Positions 24,086 to 33,282 of a stretch of DNA of 64,000 nucleotides are shown piece by piece. Location of the stretch: contig NZ_CP034562.1 of the NCBI RefSeq assembly GCF_003970675.1, positions 3,224,001 to 3,288,000 on the forward strand, given 5' to 3'. The notes under the pieces are model-generated. The model made no database searches. It was not told the origin of the DNA and saw only the letters and a list, made by a program, of their open reading frames with translations. Both the position numbers and the translations under genes were made by a program. Every line of letters begins with the position of its first letter. Position 1 is the stretch's first letter. This DNA is from Flammeovirga pectinis (GTDB taxonomy: Bacteria; Bacteroidota; Bacteroidia; Cytophagales; Flammeovirgaceae).

Positions 24086-26053
24086 TTATTTTTCTGCCAA
24101 TACAATAGCCTCTTCTACATAAGAACGGTATTGTTTTGAATAACTTTCTAAAAATGTTCTTAGTTCCTCCTTAAATGGTTTTTTCTTATCAATAACTTCA
24201 GATAACCTAAAGGGTTTCTTGATAACAACCCCAAGTTTAGTTTTACTTAAACGTTTATCAAAAAATGCTAAAGCAATCGGAACAATTAACGGATCTATTC
24301 CAGATGCATTTGCAATCATAAATGCTCCTGGTTTAAATGCTACTGGAGATTGATGCGTTTCTCTACTTGTTCCTTCAGGACTTAAAATTAAGTTCATTCC
24401 TAATTTCAGTTTGTCCCCTGCCTCATTAAAAAACTGATTTCTAACCTCTCTTTTCTGTTCTTTAGATTGTAAAGATGGGTCTGAATCTGAAGTTCTCACA
24501 CCCAAATGTCCTAGTTTATTGTAATAATCTTGATGTCCGTATTCTGGTCCTTTACCTATTCTCACTACTCTTAACCCAGAATCTTTATAAAACTTATACA
24601 GCAGCATAGAGATGAAATGGGAATCTAACGTAATCTGAAAATTATTAGGCAATGTATAATACGGATGGTTTAATAAGTGATTATAAATAAATATATTTCC
24701 CGCCTCTTTTGGTAAGTTTTCTAATCCATCAATCTTAATATCGACATATGCAGTTGCTCTTTCAAAAAATTCAGAACACTCATTTCTTAATTCGTAAGCA
24801 GGTACAGACTTGGGTGCTCTAATCACATGGTCTGTCATGCGTTTTAACCCCTCAAAAAACAAATATTCCTTTCTTAACGGATGCGTCATTTTTATAAAAA
24901 GATTGGCTAAAATTTTCTCTTGTCCAATTCCTTCTGCGGCCAATTTATCCATTAAATCAAAAGCATCTCCTTGCGTTAGTTTTTCATCTAAAAGAACAGG
25001 TACTTTAAACAGTTCAGAACAAACACTTAACTGTGCTCCTGCCTGCTCTATCATAGTTTGGATTGTTAGTAATTCCCTATCAAACGTTTGGGTAATAACT
25101 TGTGCTCTTATTGCTTTTAATGCACTTCCCAATAACCATAACAAACGGTACATAAATACCATTCCTAGGTTAGGGAATTCACCATAAAGTACCAATAAAT
25201 CTAATCTATTAATTTCTAGAACTTCTATTGGTTCTATGGTTATTAACTCCATGTTATTAGGAATAGCATCGTAACTTGCTGCGCTCCATAAAATAACTTG
25301 CCCTCTTTCTTCTAATACATCAGATGTATAAACTTCATTCTCTTCAGTGAGGTAATTTAAAGCTACCTTTCCTGTTTTTAGCACCATAAATTTATCACTT
25401 ACTTGTCCTTTTGTAAGTAATTTTTCTCCAGGTTTATAAAATTTTGAGCGACTAATTTTTGCAAGTTTTGCCAAATGCCAATCTGCAAATGGGTTAAAAA
25501 ATGCACTCTGTCTAAAAAATTCTAAAGTTGTTTCTTGAGGTCCTTTATCCTGAAAGGAAGTATAGGAATTTGTTTGCTGAAAATCTGTGGATGATAAAGG
25601 TACAGATCCTTGAATCCAAGATGCTCTCGCCTCTCTTAGCAAATGTGTACTATATAGTAATGAACTCGATAATAGATGCATTCCTAATGTCGGTTGCTCA
25701 TCAAATAAAGCTCTAATTTTCTGATTATTCCATTTAACTACTTTCGTTTTGCCAAGTGCTTTTGCAGTAGTAGCAAAACGGTAAGGCTCTCTAAAGCCAG
25801 ACCAACCTATGGGCGTCCACTGCTCATCACTTTTACCCACTAATAATGCTCCACGTTGGTCGCCAACATTTAAATGGTAAGCCACAGCTCCAGAATACAA
25901 TACATGGTAATTTTCTGCCGAAGCAAATTGAAGTGTTATTGTTTCTCCATCTTCAAACTCTTGTATCTCGGCTAAATCAGATAGTTCTTTTAACTGCTCT
26001 GCCGATAACCGGTCTACAAATGGTAATGATTTCAAGATGTTAGTTTGTGTCAT
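24086..26053 (-). CDS. Dual cyclic-nucleotide-binding domain / PlsC-like acyltransferase fusion
   Basis: 655 residues. Two CRP-type cNMP-binding folds occupy about 1-130 (LPFVDRLSAEQLKELSDLAEIQEFEDGETI) and 190-310 (FFNPFADWHLAKLAKISRSKFYKPGEKLLTKGQ). The C-terminal 220 residues resemble a PlsC glycerolphosphate acyltransferase: FIYNHLLNHPYY, LILSPEGTSRE (Glu560-Gly-Thr) and MIANASGIDPLIVPIAL. The NHx4D motif is degenerate: His459 is kept but the Asp position is Pro464, and the gap to the EGT block is about 100 residues, longer than usual. It could be an acyltransferase with altered chemistry or a regulatory derivative. No signal peptide. Operon with the SGNH hydrolase. Confidence 0.8.
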   Translation of the reverse strand: MTQTNILKSLPFVDRLSAEQLKELSDLAEIQEFEDGETITLQFASAENYHVLYSGAVAYHLNVGDQRGALLVGKSDEQWTPIGWSGFREPYRFATTAKALGKTKVVKWNNQKIRALFDEQPTLGMHLLSSSLLYSTHLLREARASWIQGSVPLSSTDFQQTNSYTSFQDKGPQETTLEFFRQSAFFNPFADWHLAKLAKISRSKFYKPGEKLLTKGQVSDKFMVLKTGKVALNYLTEENEVYTSDVLEERGQVILWSAASYDAIPNNMELITIEPIEVLEINRLDLLVLYGEFPNLGMVFMYRLLWLLGSALKAIRAQVITQTFDRELLTIQTMIEQAGAQLSVCSELFKVPVLLDEKLTQGDAFDLMDKLAAEGIGQEKILANLFIKMTHPLRKEYLFFEGLKRMTDHVIRAPKSVPAYELRNECSEFFERATAYVDIKIDGLENLPKEAGNIFIYNHLLNHPYYTLPNNFQITLDSHFISMLLYKFYKDSGLRVVRIGKGPEYGHQDYYNKLGHLGVRTSDSDPSLQSKEQKREVRNQFFNEAGDKLKLGMNLILSPEGTSRETHQSPVAFKPGAFMIANASGIDPLIVPIALAFFDKRLSKTKLGVVIKKPFRLSEVIDKKKPFKEELRTFLESYSKQYRSYVEEAIVLAEK

Positions 26054-26147
26054 AGTACTGCTTTGTTGGTGATTATCAAAGAATATATTTCAAATTATCC
26101 TTTTCTACAGATAAAAACAAAAGGACTATTTACACTTAAACCTTTAT

Positions 26148-29100
26148 TTAATTAAAGTGATTCACCATTAATTCTATCGACTTGTCTATACATTCTTCTA
26201 CGTCTTTACCTTTAACAGTCCATTTACCAACAACTTGATTATTAGAAATTAAATGAAGTTTTAAAACAATAGAAGATTTGTTCAATTGATATTTCCCTCT
26301 TAAAATAAATGTGTTGTTGCCTTCTGCACCTTTTCTATATTTAAACGGCAACTCTAATTTTGTTCCATCCAACACAATTTTATTACGCATCTTTTGACTA
26401 ATCTTTAAATGATCTGCCCAAGATTTTTGGTCTTCGAGATAAATAGTGCTGATTAGATTTTTCTGTACAGTTAATTCTATTGTTGCCCGATCATCTTGAG
26501 ATAACGAACCTATATAAAAACTACCTGCCCCAAGTGGCATTCTATATTCTGGTTGTTGTTCTCCGTGCATAGAATTGGCTAACTCTGGAACAGTTTCTAC
26601 TGCATGAGCAAAAAGATCTTGCACATCAACAAATTTCCCTTGGTCTAACTCTCCCCTTTTTAGATAATCGAGTAAAGAATACGTTAACAGTCCGTGCTCT
26701 AAGAAAGTAGATTCGTAGCTTACTTTATCAGAAGATGCTCCAGATAACATAAACATTCCTGTTCTAGATCTCACACGTTCCAAGGCTCTTTTTTTCATTC
26801 CTTCTTCATTATAATCTCTAGCAGTAATTAACTCTGTAGAAAATGAACCTGCATGACAAGCGTCTACAATAAAAACTTGTTTAGAAATTGGAATCTCTTT
26901 TATCCAATCTAATAACTCCGTTCCATTTACTGTATAATTATTTTTAATATTGATATCATCAACATCACTATTACTCATATCTTTTGTTAGGAAATGGAAA
27001 TCGTCTACTCCTTTATTATTTTGGGCAACCGTACCGTGTCCTGCCAAGAATACAAACAAAATATCTGATGCATTTGCTTCTTTTGCAATTCTCTGAAATG
27101 CCTTCTGAATATTCTCTTTGGTAGGTTGTAAAGAATCTACTTCGCTATCTGTAGTTATAAGTTGAATTGCTGTATTGTCTGTTCCAAAAAGCTTATCACT
27201 TGCTAAATCTAAAGATTCTGCCATTGCTTTAGCATCTTCTGCAGCGTATTTTAAATCCATCAACCTACCCCTATAATCAGATACTCCAACTACTACACCG
27301 TACAATGTTGTTGGTTCGCTTTTATCCTTATCAACATAATTATATGTCATTTTAAGTCCTCTTCCATTTAAAGTACCTGCTTGGTTAGAAGTTAAAATAG
27401 ATATTTCATTCTCTTTATTTGGAATAAATACTCCTTTTAAATCACCTAAACCTACTTTATAATAGTCTTTCCCTGCCTTATTAACCTGAGTTACCTCTGA
27501 TTGTAGATCACCAATAATTTCTTTGTTATTGATATATAAGCTTACTTTTCCAACTCCACCACCTCTATCAACTACTTCTATAAATAATGTATCATTTTCT
27601 AAAAAAGAATTTGTTTGAGGGAATAATTTTAACTGATCTAAAGGAGGAACTTTTCTCAGTTTTTTTCTTGACAATAACTCGTAAGCTAACCCGGGTTCCC
27701 AATACATTTCTCTTAATTGTTCAAAATTAATTGTTTCAGTTCCGTACGTATAGTAAAGGCTATTCATGTTTAATGCTCCTACATCAAACAAACCTGATTG
27801 ATGTTCAATAACCCATCCTCCATCTTCTGTAATTACAATTTTACCAACTTTCTTTTCTTTATTTATGTTCCATATTTCAAAGATCATATTGGTACGTACT
27901 GCAAAGAAAAAATCTTGGTCTTTGTAAGAGATTATATCTACCAATGGAATAGAAGAGTCATGAAATTCCTTCACCACTTCTGTTAGTTCTTCATTCCATA
28001 AAGTGATATTCCCATAGCGATCACCAAATACCCATTCGTCCGTCTTATCTATAAAATCAATCTTTAAATAATCAGTAGTAATTCCTTTTAATTTTCTACG
28101 TTCCCAATTTGTAGTATTCCAAACAAAAATTCCAGTTTTTCCAGCAACAACTAGTTTACTATCATCTTCAGAAAAACGCACATCATTTAACCAAATATCA
28201 GGTACTAATTCATCATAAATTAATTCTTTATTTGTGATACTATATATCTTTAATCTTCGATCTCTTCCTACAGAAACAACCAAGTCTTCTTTTTTAGAAA
28301 CAACAACGTGCGAGATTGCTCCATTATGTTGATATAAATTTTTATATGTTTGGTTTTCATAATCCCAATAAATTACATCGCCACCATTTGTACCAACTAC
28401 AGCAGCCTGAATTAGTTCAAAATTTTCTAATGTTTTCCCTTCGTGTAAAAGCTGTAAAGTATCTAATAACTTTCCATTATCGTCCCAGATTTTAACAAGA
28501 CTATCTGTACCCGTTGTTATCCATCTATTTCCATTTTGAATATACTCTACTGCTTCTGCTTTTCCTTTATGGACTTTCCACGTTTTTGATACAATATTCT
28601 CTTTAGGCTCCCAAGAATAAAAATTGCCATTTGTGGTTACAAACGCCAAAGCCCCTGTGGTTGTATTGAGTTCCCCTTCTACCAAATGCCCATTTACAGG
28701 TTTCCATTCCGTATCTGTTTTAGAATTACCATCTGCTAAAGTCCATACCGTAATAGCACCATCTTTTTTTGTAAAAGCTGCATGTTTGGTATCTTCTGTA
28801 AATACCATTTCTTCAAAATCATCACGTACAACGGCAGGTGTTCTATTAATTTTATTGTTCTCTACTCTAAAGAAATAGATATCTTCTAATTGCGTTTTTA
28901 CAATCAAAATATTGAAGAACGAAGAATACTTAATTTGTGTAATTGGGCTATCGTCAGGAGAGTCCATTTCATCAATAAGTTGATCTGCATTGGCATCCCA
29001 AATTTTAATTTTTTTATCCCATGATGCTGTAATAATCAAAGAGTCTTTGGGAATAAAATCTATAGATGAGATCCAATCGTTGTGTAATTTTTTTTCTACT

Positions 29101-29720
29101 ATAGGTCGGTCATATCCTCTCCATAAAAGTAATTCTCCATTCATTAATCCAACACCTAACCAATTCATTTTAAAAGAGTAATTAAGTGATGAATAATTAC
29201 CTAAATTGGTCTTAATCTCTTTTCCATCTGGGGTATTTCCTTTATGTTGCCAATCCCATCTATAGGTCTCACCTCCTTTTGTGATAAAGAGCAGCATATT
29301 GTCTATAAATTTCATCTGAAAGACGGCATCATTTAAATGTGTCATTTCATCTTCAATTTCACCTGTATTAATATTCCATATTATTACAGAGTTATCTCTA
29401 CCAGATGTTGCTAAAAAATGGTGTCCTTCAGAAAAACAGAGTTGTTCTACACCATTTTTATGTGGATAAAATGTTCTAAGTAGTCTTTTGTCATTAATAT
29501 TCCATAATTTAACGGCACCATCTTCTCCTGCCGTTGCTAACAATGATGCATCATTAGAAATGCTCATCTTCTCTACTTTCCCCAAATGACCTGTAGAAAG
29601 TGTTAATTGTAGTTGCTGTGCAGAAGTAGGTTGTACATAAAGCAGAAAAACTATAAATCCGATATATATATTGCAAAGTACTATTTTCAAGACGAAGTTT
29701 TTTAGTATTTTCAGTATCAT
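26148..29720 (-). CDS. WD40-repeat / caspase-like (peptidase C14) protein
   Basis: 1190 residues from the ATG at 29720 (a TTG two codons upstream is possible). A signal anchor at the N-terminus (about 12-34, ending TSAQ) is followed by about 600 residues of WD40 repeats (LLATAGEDGAVKLWN, FLATSGRDNSVIIWN, IITASWDKKIKIWD). A caspase/peptidase C14 domain at about 800-1010 has the catalytic dyad His895 (FLAGHGT) and Cys955 (VDACHAGS). A C-terminal beta-rich part of about 180 residues completes it. Prokaryotic caspase homologues fused to WD40 are linked to proteolytic stress or death responses in cyanobacteria; the role here is unknown and its export would place it in the periplasm or on the surface. 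Confidence 0.88.
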   Translation of the reverse strand: MILKILKNFVLKIVLCNIYIGFIVFLLYVQPTSAQQLQLTLSTGHLGKVEKMSISNDASLLATAGEDGAVKLWNINDKRLLRTFYPHKNGVEQLCFSEGHHFLATSGRDNSVIIWNINTGEIEDEMTHLNDAVFQMKFIDNMLLFITKGGETYRWDWQHKGNTPDGKEIKTNLGNYSSLNYSFKMNWLGVGLMNGELLLWRGYDRPIVEKKLHNDWISSIDFIPKDSLIITASWDKKIKIWDANADQLIDEMDSPDDSPITQIKYSSFFNILIVKTQLEDIYFFRVENNKINRTPAVVRDDFEEMVFTEDTKHAAFTKKDGAITVWTLADGNSKTDTEWKPVNGHLVEGELNTTTGALAFVTTNGNFYSWEPKENIVSKTWKVHKGKAEAVEYIQNGNRWITTGTDSLVKIWDDNGKLLDTLQLLHEGKTLENFELIQAAVVGTNGGDVIYWDYENQTYKNLYQHNGAISHVVVSKKEDLVVSVGRDRRLKIYSITNKELIYDELVPDIWLNDVRFSEDDSKLVVAGKTGIFVWNTTNWERRKLKGITTDYLKIDFIDKTDEWVFGDRYGNITLWNEELTEVVKEFHDSSIPLVDIISYKDQDFFFAVRTNMIFEIWNINKEKKVGKIVITEDGGWVIEHQSGLFDVGALNMNSLYYTYGTETINFEQLREMYWEPGLAYELLSRKKLRKVPPLDQLKLFPQTNSFLENDTLFIEVVDRGGGVGKVSLYINNKEIIGDLQSEVTQVNKAGKDYYKVGLGDLKGVFIPNKENEISILTSNQAGTLNGRGLKMTYNYVDKDKSEPTTLYGVVVGVSDYRGRLMDLKYAAEDAKAMAESLDLASDKLFGTDNTAIQLITTDSEVDSLQPTKENIQKAFQRIAKEANASDILFVFLAGHGTVAQNNKGVDDFHFLTKDMSNSDVDDINIKNNYTVNGTELLDWIKEIPISKQVFIVDACHAGSFSTELITARDYNEEGMKKRALERVRSRTGMFMLSGASSDKVSYESTFLEHGLLTYSLLDYLKRGELDQGKFVDVQDLFAHAVETVPELANSMHGEQQPEYRMPLGAGSFYIGSLSQDDRATIELTVQKNLISTIYLEDQKSWADHLKISQKMRNKIVLDGTKLELPFKYRKGAEGNNTFILRGKYQLNKSSIVLKLHLISNNQVVGKWTVKGKDVEECIDKSIELMVNHFN

Positions 29721-29747
29721 TCCCAACTCCTTCCTATTTTACAAAAA

Positions 29748-30203
29748 ATGAGACGATTAACGATAACTGTATTTTTATTCACGCTAATTATTTTTTCTTG
29801 TGAGATTACTCCCCAAGAAGTAGGCAGAAATGAAGATTATCACATTTTGCTTGAGTTCACTGATAAATTTGGTAATAATTTATTGGAAGATCAAAGTTCT
29901 ACGCTAGACATCTACCCTATTGATGTATTTTATTATCAATCCGATAAAAAAATAATTCTTCCACATCAAATAGTTGATTTAGAAGAAAATGGCGATACTA
30001 CTTCTGTTTTAGTTACAGATGCTTTTAAACAGGCAAGCCATACTTATTATATACAGTTTAATCAGGATATAGATACTGTAAAAGTAATACCTAAAGAAAA
30101 TAATGAAGGGTTACATCATATTGAATCTATATTGTACAATACTGTATTGATAAATAAATCCAAAGACCATAAAAATCGTAGTCATTTTTCTATTCTAAAA
30201 TAA
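29748..30203 (+). CDS. Lipoprotein of unknown function
   Basis: 151 residues with a lipoprotein signal (MRRLTITVFLFTLIIFSC, lipobox IIFSC). The mature part is beta-rich and acidic; no known domain. It is divergent from the WD40-caspase gene with only 27 bp between start codons, so their promoters must overlap or lie within coding sequence, and co-regulation is likely. Confidence 0.75.
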   Translation: MRRLTITVFLFTLIIFSCEITPQEVGRNEDYHILLEFTDKFGNNLLEDQSSTLDIYPIDVFYYQSDKKIILPHQIVDLEENGDTTSVLVTDAFKQASHTYYIQFNQDIDTVKVIPKENNEGLHHIESILYNTVLINKSKDHKNRSHFSILK

Positions 30204-30357
30204 GCTGTATTTCTACCGGACTTATCATTAAAGTGTCGTCATACAACAATACATTCTATTAAAATAGCAAAGATTTTATAGAATCTTCTATTTTTGCTTA
30301 TATTTCAAATTGTAATAAAACATCACATTTTTTAGCCTAAACGTTAAAGGCATATAT

Positions 30358-30765
30358 ATGTCGAAAAGAAATTTAAGGAGTCGCATCTTTACAGAAGAAG
30401 AACAGGCACGTCAGCAAGAACGTTTTGACAATATTATTCAGTCTATTGTTAAACTTGTTGAAACGTATGCAAAACTATTTAGTATACAATTAAAAACAGG
30501 GTTAGCAGGTACGTTATCTGTATTGGCAATCTTTGTGATAATGCTTACTTTCCTAACATTAGCTTTCTCTTTCTTTGCACTAGCCTTTGCACTTTTTGTT
30601 AACTACATATTTTCTTGGCCATCTTTTGCTGGCTTTGCATTGGTAGGTATCTTTTGCATTGGTCTATTTGTACTTGCCATCTATAAGTCTGACTTATTAA
30701 GAAGTCAATTTTTAATTTGGATTGATCAAGCGATAGATCATGCCCAAGAAGAAAACGAAATTTAA
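30358..30765 (+). CDS. Phage-holin-superfamily-III-type membrane protein
   Basis: 135 residues: a basic, amphipathic N-terminal helix (EEEQARQQERFDNIIQSIVKLVETYAKLFSIQLK) and two adjacent long membrane helices (about 50-80 and 82-110). This is the layout of the 'holin-X'/DUF1469 proteins common beside ribosome- or envelope-associated YqjD-like genes; it is not a phage gene here. It is followed within 22 bp by another small helical membrane-associated protein, forming the usual pair. Confidence 0.7.
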   Translation: MSKRNLRSRIFTEEEQARQQERFDNIIQSIVKLVETYAKLFSIQLKTGLAGTLSVLAIFVIMLTFLTLAFSFFALAFALFVNYIFSWPSFAGFALVGIFCIGLFVLAIYKSDLLRSQFLIWIDQAIDHAQEENEI

Positions 30766-30787
30766 ACCTTATTATTTAACCCCAACA

Positions 30788-31231
30788 ATGAGCGAGAAAG
30801 TAGAAAAAACAAACGAAATAAGAGAACGTTTAAAAGCTGACAAAGAACGTTTGAAAGCCGAAACAAAATTATATAAAGATGAGTTGGTTAGTTTAACTTC
30901 TGAAACTGTTGCCGACACCCGTCATGATATTAAAAAAGTATTAACCTATGGTGCAGCCGTAGTTGCTACTTATAGTTTATCTCAATGGGCTTTACGTTTA
31001 CACTCCCACAGAAGTAAAAAGAAGTATCTAAAAAAATTAGAGAAATTAGACGAAAAAGGAGCAAAAGCTAAAATTGACACAAACGAAGAAAGCAGTAATT
31101 CTCGTATACCATCCTTCGGTAAAATGCTTCGAGATGAAGCAACAGTATTCCTAATGGGAGTAGCTAAAGAAGAGCTTTTAAATTATTTAACAAGAAGACA
31201 GGAAAACAGAAAGAAAAAAAGAACCTCATAA
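30788..31231 (+). CDS. Small YtxH/YqjD-type helical protein
   Basis: 147 residues from the ATG at 30788; the frame opens earlier at 30740 inside the previous gene, but [25 protein letters not shown] is the more likely start. A long charged coiled coil is followed by one weak hydrophobic segment ([19 protein letters not shown]) and a Lys/Arg-rich tail. It probably works with the holin-like protein 22 bp upstream at the inner membrane; function unknown. Confidence 0.6.
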   Translation: MSEKVEKTNEIRERLKADKERLKAETKLYKDELVSLTSETVADTRHDIKKVLTYGAAVVATYSLSQWALRLHSHRSKKKYLKKLEKLDEKGAKAKIDTNEESSNSRIPSFGKMLRDEATVFLMGVAKEELLNYLTRRQENRKKKRTS

Positions 31232-31295
31232 TCAGCACGTTACGAATACTATAGTATGCACGCATAACATATTCGAGTTCTATAAGGGTTTTCTA

Positions 31296-31327
31296 TTTGC
31301 AGTTATAGAATCTTATTCATTTCTTTG
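31296..31327 (+). promoter_or_regulatory. Probable acpP promoter
   Basis: TTTG at 31296-31299, a 20-nt spacer and TTTCTTTG at 31320-31327 match the Bacteroidota sigma consensus TTTG/TAnnTTTG in 7 of 8 bases of the -7 box, giving a leader of about 25 nt before acpP. Confidence 0.5.
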
Positions 31328-31358
31328 CATTTCAATTGGTCAACTAAAATTCAGTAAG

Positions 31359-31595
31359 ATGTCCGAAATTGCAGAAAAAGTAAAACAAATCATCGTTGAT
31401 AAGCTAGGTGTTGAAGAATCAGACGTTACGCCTGAGGCTAGTTTCACAAACGATTTAGGTGCTGACTCACTTGACACAGTTGAGTTAATCATGGAATTCG
31501 AAAAGGAGTTCAACACTTCTATTCCTGATGATCAAGCAGAAAGCATCACAACTGTAGGTCACGCGATCGCATACCTTGAGGAGAACGTAAAGTAA
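31359..31595 (+). CDS. acpP: Acyl carrier protein
   Basis: 78 residues, acidic, with the phosphopantetheine site [15 protein letters not shown] (Ser37). It carries growing acyl chains in type II fatty acid synthesis. It lies 123 bp upstream of fabF, the usual order, but an 11-bp perfect hairpin lies in between and may set the acpP:fabF ratio. Confidence 0.98.
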   Translation: MSEIAEKVKQIIVDKLGVEESDVTPEASFTNDLGADSLDTVELIMEFEKEFNTSIPDDQAESITTVGHAIAYLEENVK

Positions 31596-31634
31596 TTTAT
31601 ACTCCCTTTAAAATAAGCGAATCAAACGCTAGCG

Positions 31635-31683
31635 AACCTGACAGAGCAAGCGCCTACTTTAAGGATGCCGAATCTGTCAGGTT
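31635..31683 (+). promoter_or_regulatory. Long-loop hairpin between acpP and fabF (attenuator-like)
   Basis: AACCTGACAGA and TCTGTCAGGTT pair perfectly over 11 bp around a 27-nt loop, followed by TGTTTATTTTTGG. This may act as a partial terminator or an RNA-stability element leaving acpP mRNA more abundant than the acpP-fabF transcript. Confidence 0.6.
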
Positions 31684-31718
31684 TGTTTATTTTTGGAGCT
31701 TCCAAAATTTATTATCAT

Positions 31719-32972
31719 ATGAACGCTAGAAGAGTTGTAATTACTGGTATTGGTGCATTAACGCCACTAGGTAATACCGTCGAAGAATATTGGACTAACC
31801 TTGCAAAAGGTGTTAGCGGTTGCGCACCAATTACAAAATTCGACGCATCTAAATTCAAAACACAATTTGCATGCGAAGTAAAAGACTTTGTTGCAACTGA
31901 TTATATTAACCGTAAAGATATCCGTAAAATGGATCTTGTTAGCCAATACGGTGTTGCCGTGGCAAAACAAGCAATCGAAGATTCTGGTATCGACTTAGAA
32001 AAAGTTGATAGAAATCGTTTTGGTGTTATCTGGGGGTCTGGTATTGGTGGACTTAAATCTTTCCAAGACGAATGCGTTGCTTTCGGTCAAGGAGATGGTA
32101 CTCCAAGGTTTAACCCTTTCTTTATCCCTAAAATGATTCCTGATTTGATTCCTGGTCATATTTCTATGATTTGGGGTTTAAAAGGACCTAACTTCACAAC
32201 TGTATCAGCATGTGCTTCTGCAACGAATGCTATGATTGATGCTTTTAACTACATCCGTTTTGGTATTTCTGACTTGTTTGTAACAGGTGGATCTGAAGCT
32301 GCTGTATGTGAAGCTGGTATTGGTGGTTTTAATGCTTTAAGAGCATTATCAACACGTAATGATTCTCCTGAAACAGCTTCTAGACCTTTTGACGCAACTA
32401 GAGATGGTTTTGTTCTTGGTGAAGGTGCTGGTGGTTTTATCTTTGAAGAGTTAGAACACGCTAAAGCTAGAGGTGCTAAAATTTATGGTGAAGTAATAGG
32501 TGGTGGAATGACTGCTGATGCTTACCACATGACTGCTCCTCACCCAGAAGGTGAAGGTTCTAGCCGTGTAATGCAAGAGGCACTTAAAGATGCTGGCTTA
32601 AAGCCGGAGGATGTAGATTACATCAACGTTCATGGTACTTCTACACCACTTGGTGATATTGGAGAAGTGAATGCAATTAAGAAAGTATTCGGAGAAAAAG
32701 CATACGACGTAAATATTTCTTCTACAAAATCTATGACTGGTCACCTTCTAGGTGCAGCTGGTGCTGTAGAAGCTTTAGCTTGTCTTATGGCGATTGAAAA
32801 AGGTATTATTCCTCCAACAATCAACTTCGAAACTCCTGATGAGAATTTAGACAGCAAATTAAACCTTACATTTAATAAAGCACAAGAACGTACTGTTGAT
32901 ATTGCTTTATCAAATACATTTGGTTTTGGTGGTCATAACTTCTCTATGGTATTTAAGAGATATGCAGAGTAA
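31719..32972 (+). CDS. fabF: 3-oxoacyl-[acyl-carrier-protein] synthase II
   Basis: 417 residues from the ATG at 31719 (MNARRVVITGIGALTPLG); an in-frame upstream extension runs through the acpP-fabF hairpin and is rejected. The thiolase-fold catalytic triad is present: Cys in TVSACASATNAM, His in NVHGTSTPLGD and His in STKSMTGHLLGAAG. It elongates acyl-ACP with malonyl-ACP in the cytoplasm. Codon use is that of a well-expressed core gene. A terminator follows at 32998. Confidence 0.97.
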   Translation: MNARRVVITGIGALTPLGNTVEEYWTNLAKGVSGCAPITKFDASKFKTQFACEVKDFVATDYINRKDIRKMDLVSQYGVAVAKQAIEDSGIDLEKVDRNRFGVIWGSGIGGLKSFQDECVAFGQGDGTPRFNPFFIPKMIPDLIPGHISMIWGLKGPNFTTVSACASATNAMIDAFNYIRFGISDLFVTGGSEAAVCEAGIGGFNALRALSTRNDSPETASRPFDATRDGFVLGEGAGGFIFEELEHAKARGAKIYGEVIGGGMTADAYHMTAPHPEGEGSSRVMQEALKDAGLKPEDVDYINVHGTSTPLGDIGEVNAIKKVFGEKAYDVNISSTKSMTGHLLGAAGAVEALACLMAIEKGIIPPTINFETPDENLDSKLNLTFNKAQERTVDIALSNTFGFGGHNFSMVFKRYAE

Positions 32973-32997
32973 ATTAATTTTTACTTCTAAAAATATA

Positions 32998-33029
32998 AAC
33001 CCGTTAGTTCATTCTAACGGGTTTTTTTA
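32998..33029 (+). terminator. Rho-independent terminator of fabF
   Basis: AACCCGTTAG and CTAACGGGTT pair perfectly around TTCATT and run into TTTTTTT. Confidence 0.9.
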
Positions 33030-33282
33030 TTGTCATTTTTATAAATAATTACTTCTTCTAAGATCTACCTCTCAATCTGTTTTCTGTTCAACAAACCCTT
33101 TACAATTCCCTCCATTCTCTACTCTTCATGTAATTAATACTGATCGAGTATAAAAATCTTGATAATAATCCTTTTTCAACAAAAAGAATTACAAAAAAAT
33201 GTAGATGTTTTTAGATATTTTTTACATTTTTGAGGTATCAAATTTTACTCCTCGAACTTTATCGAGATTTTAATACCTATCT

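Noticed and set aside
24810-25187. 125-codon forward frame inside the cNMP/PlsC-like gene
   Set aside because: Antisense shadow of a well-supported reverse-strand gene with recognised domains.
30358-31231. Holin-like gene as evidence of a prophage
   Set aside because: No other phage genes are nearby; this holin-superfamily-type membrane protein is a common chromosomal gene paired with a YqjD/YtxH-like protein.
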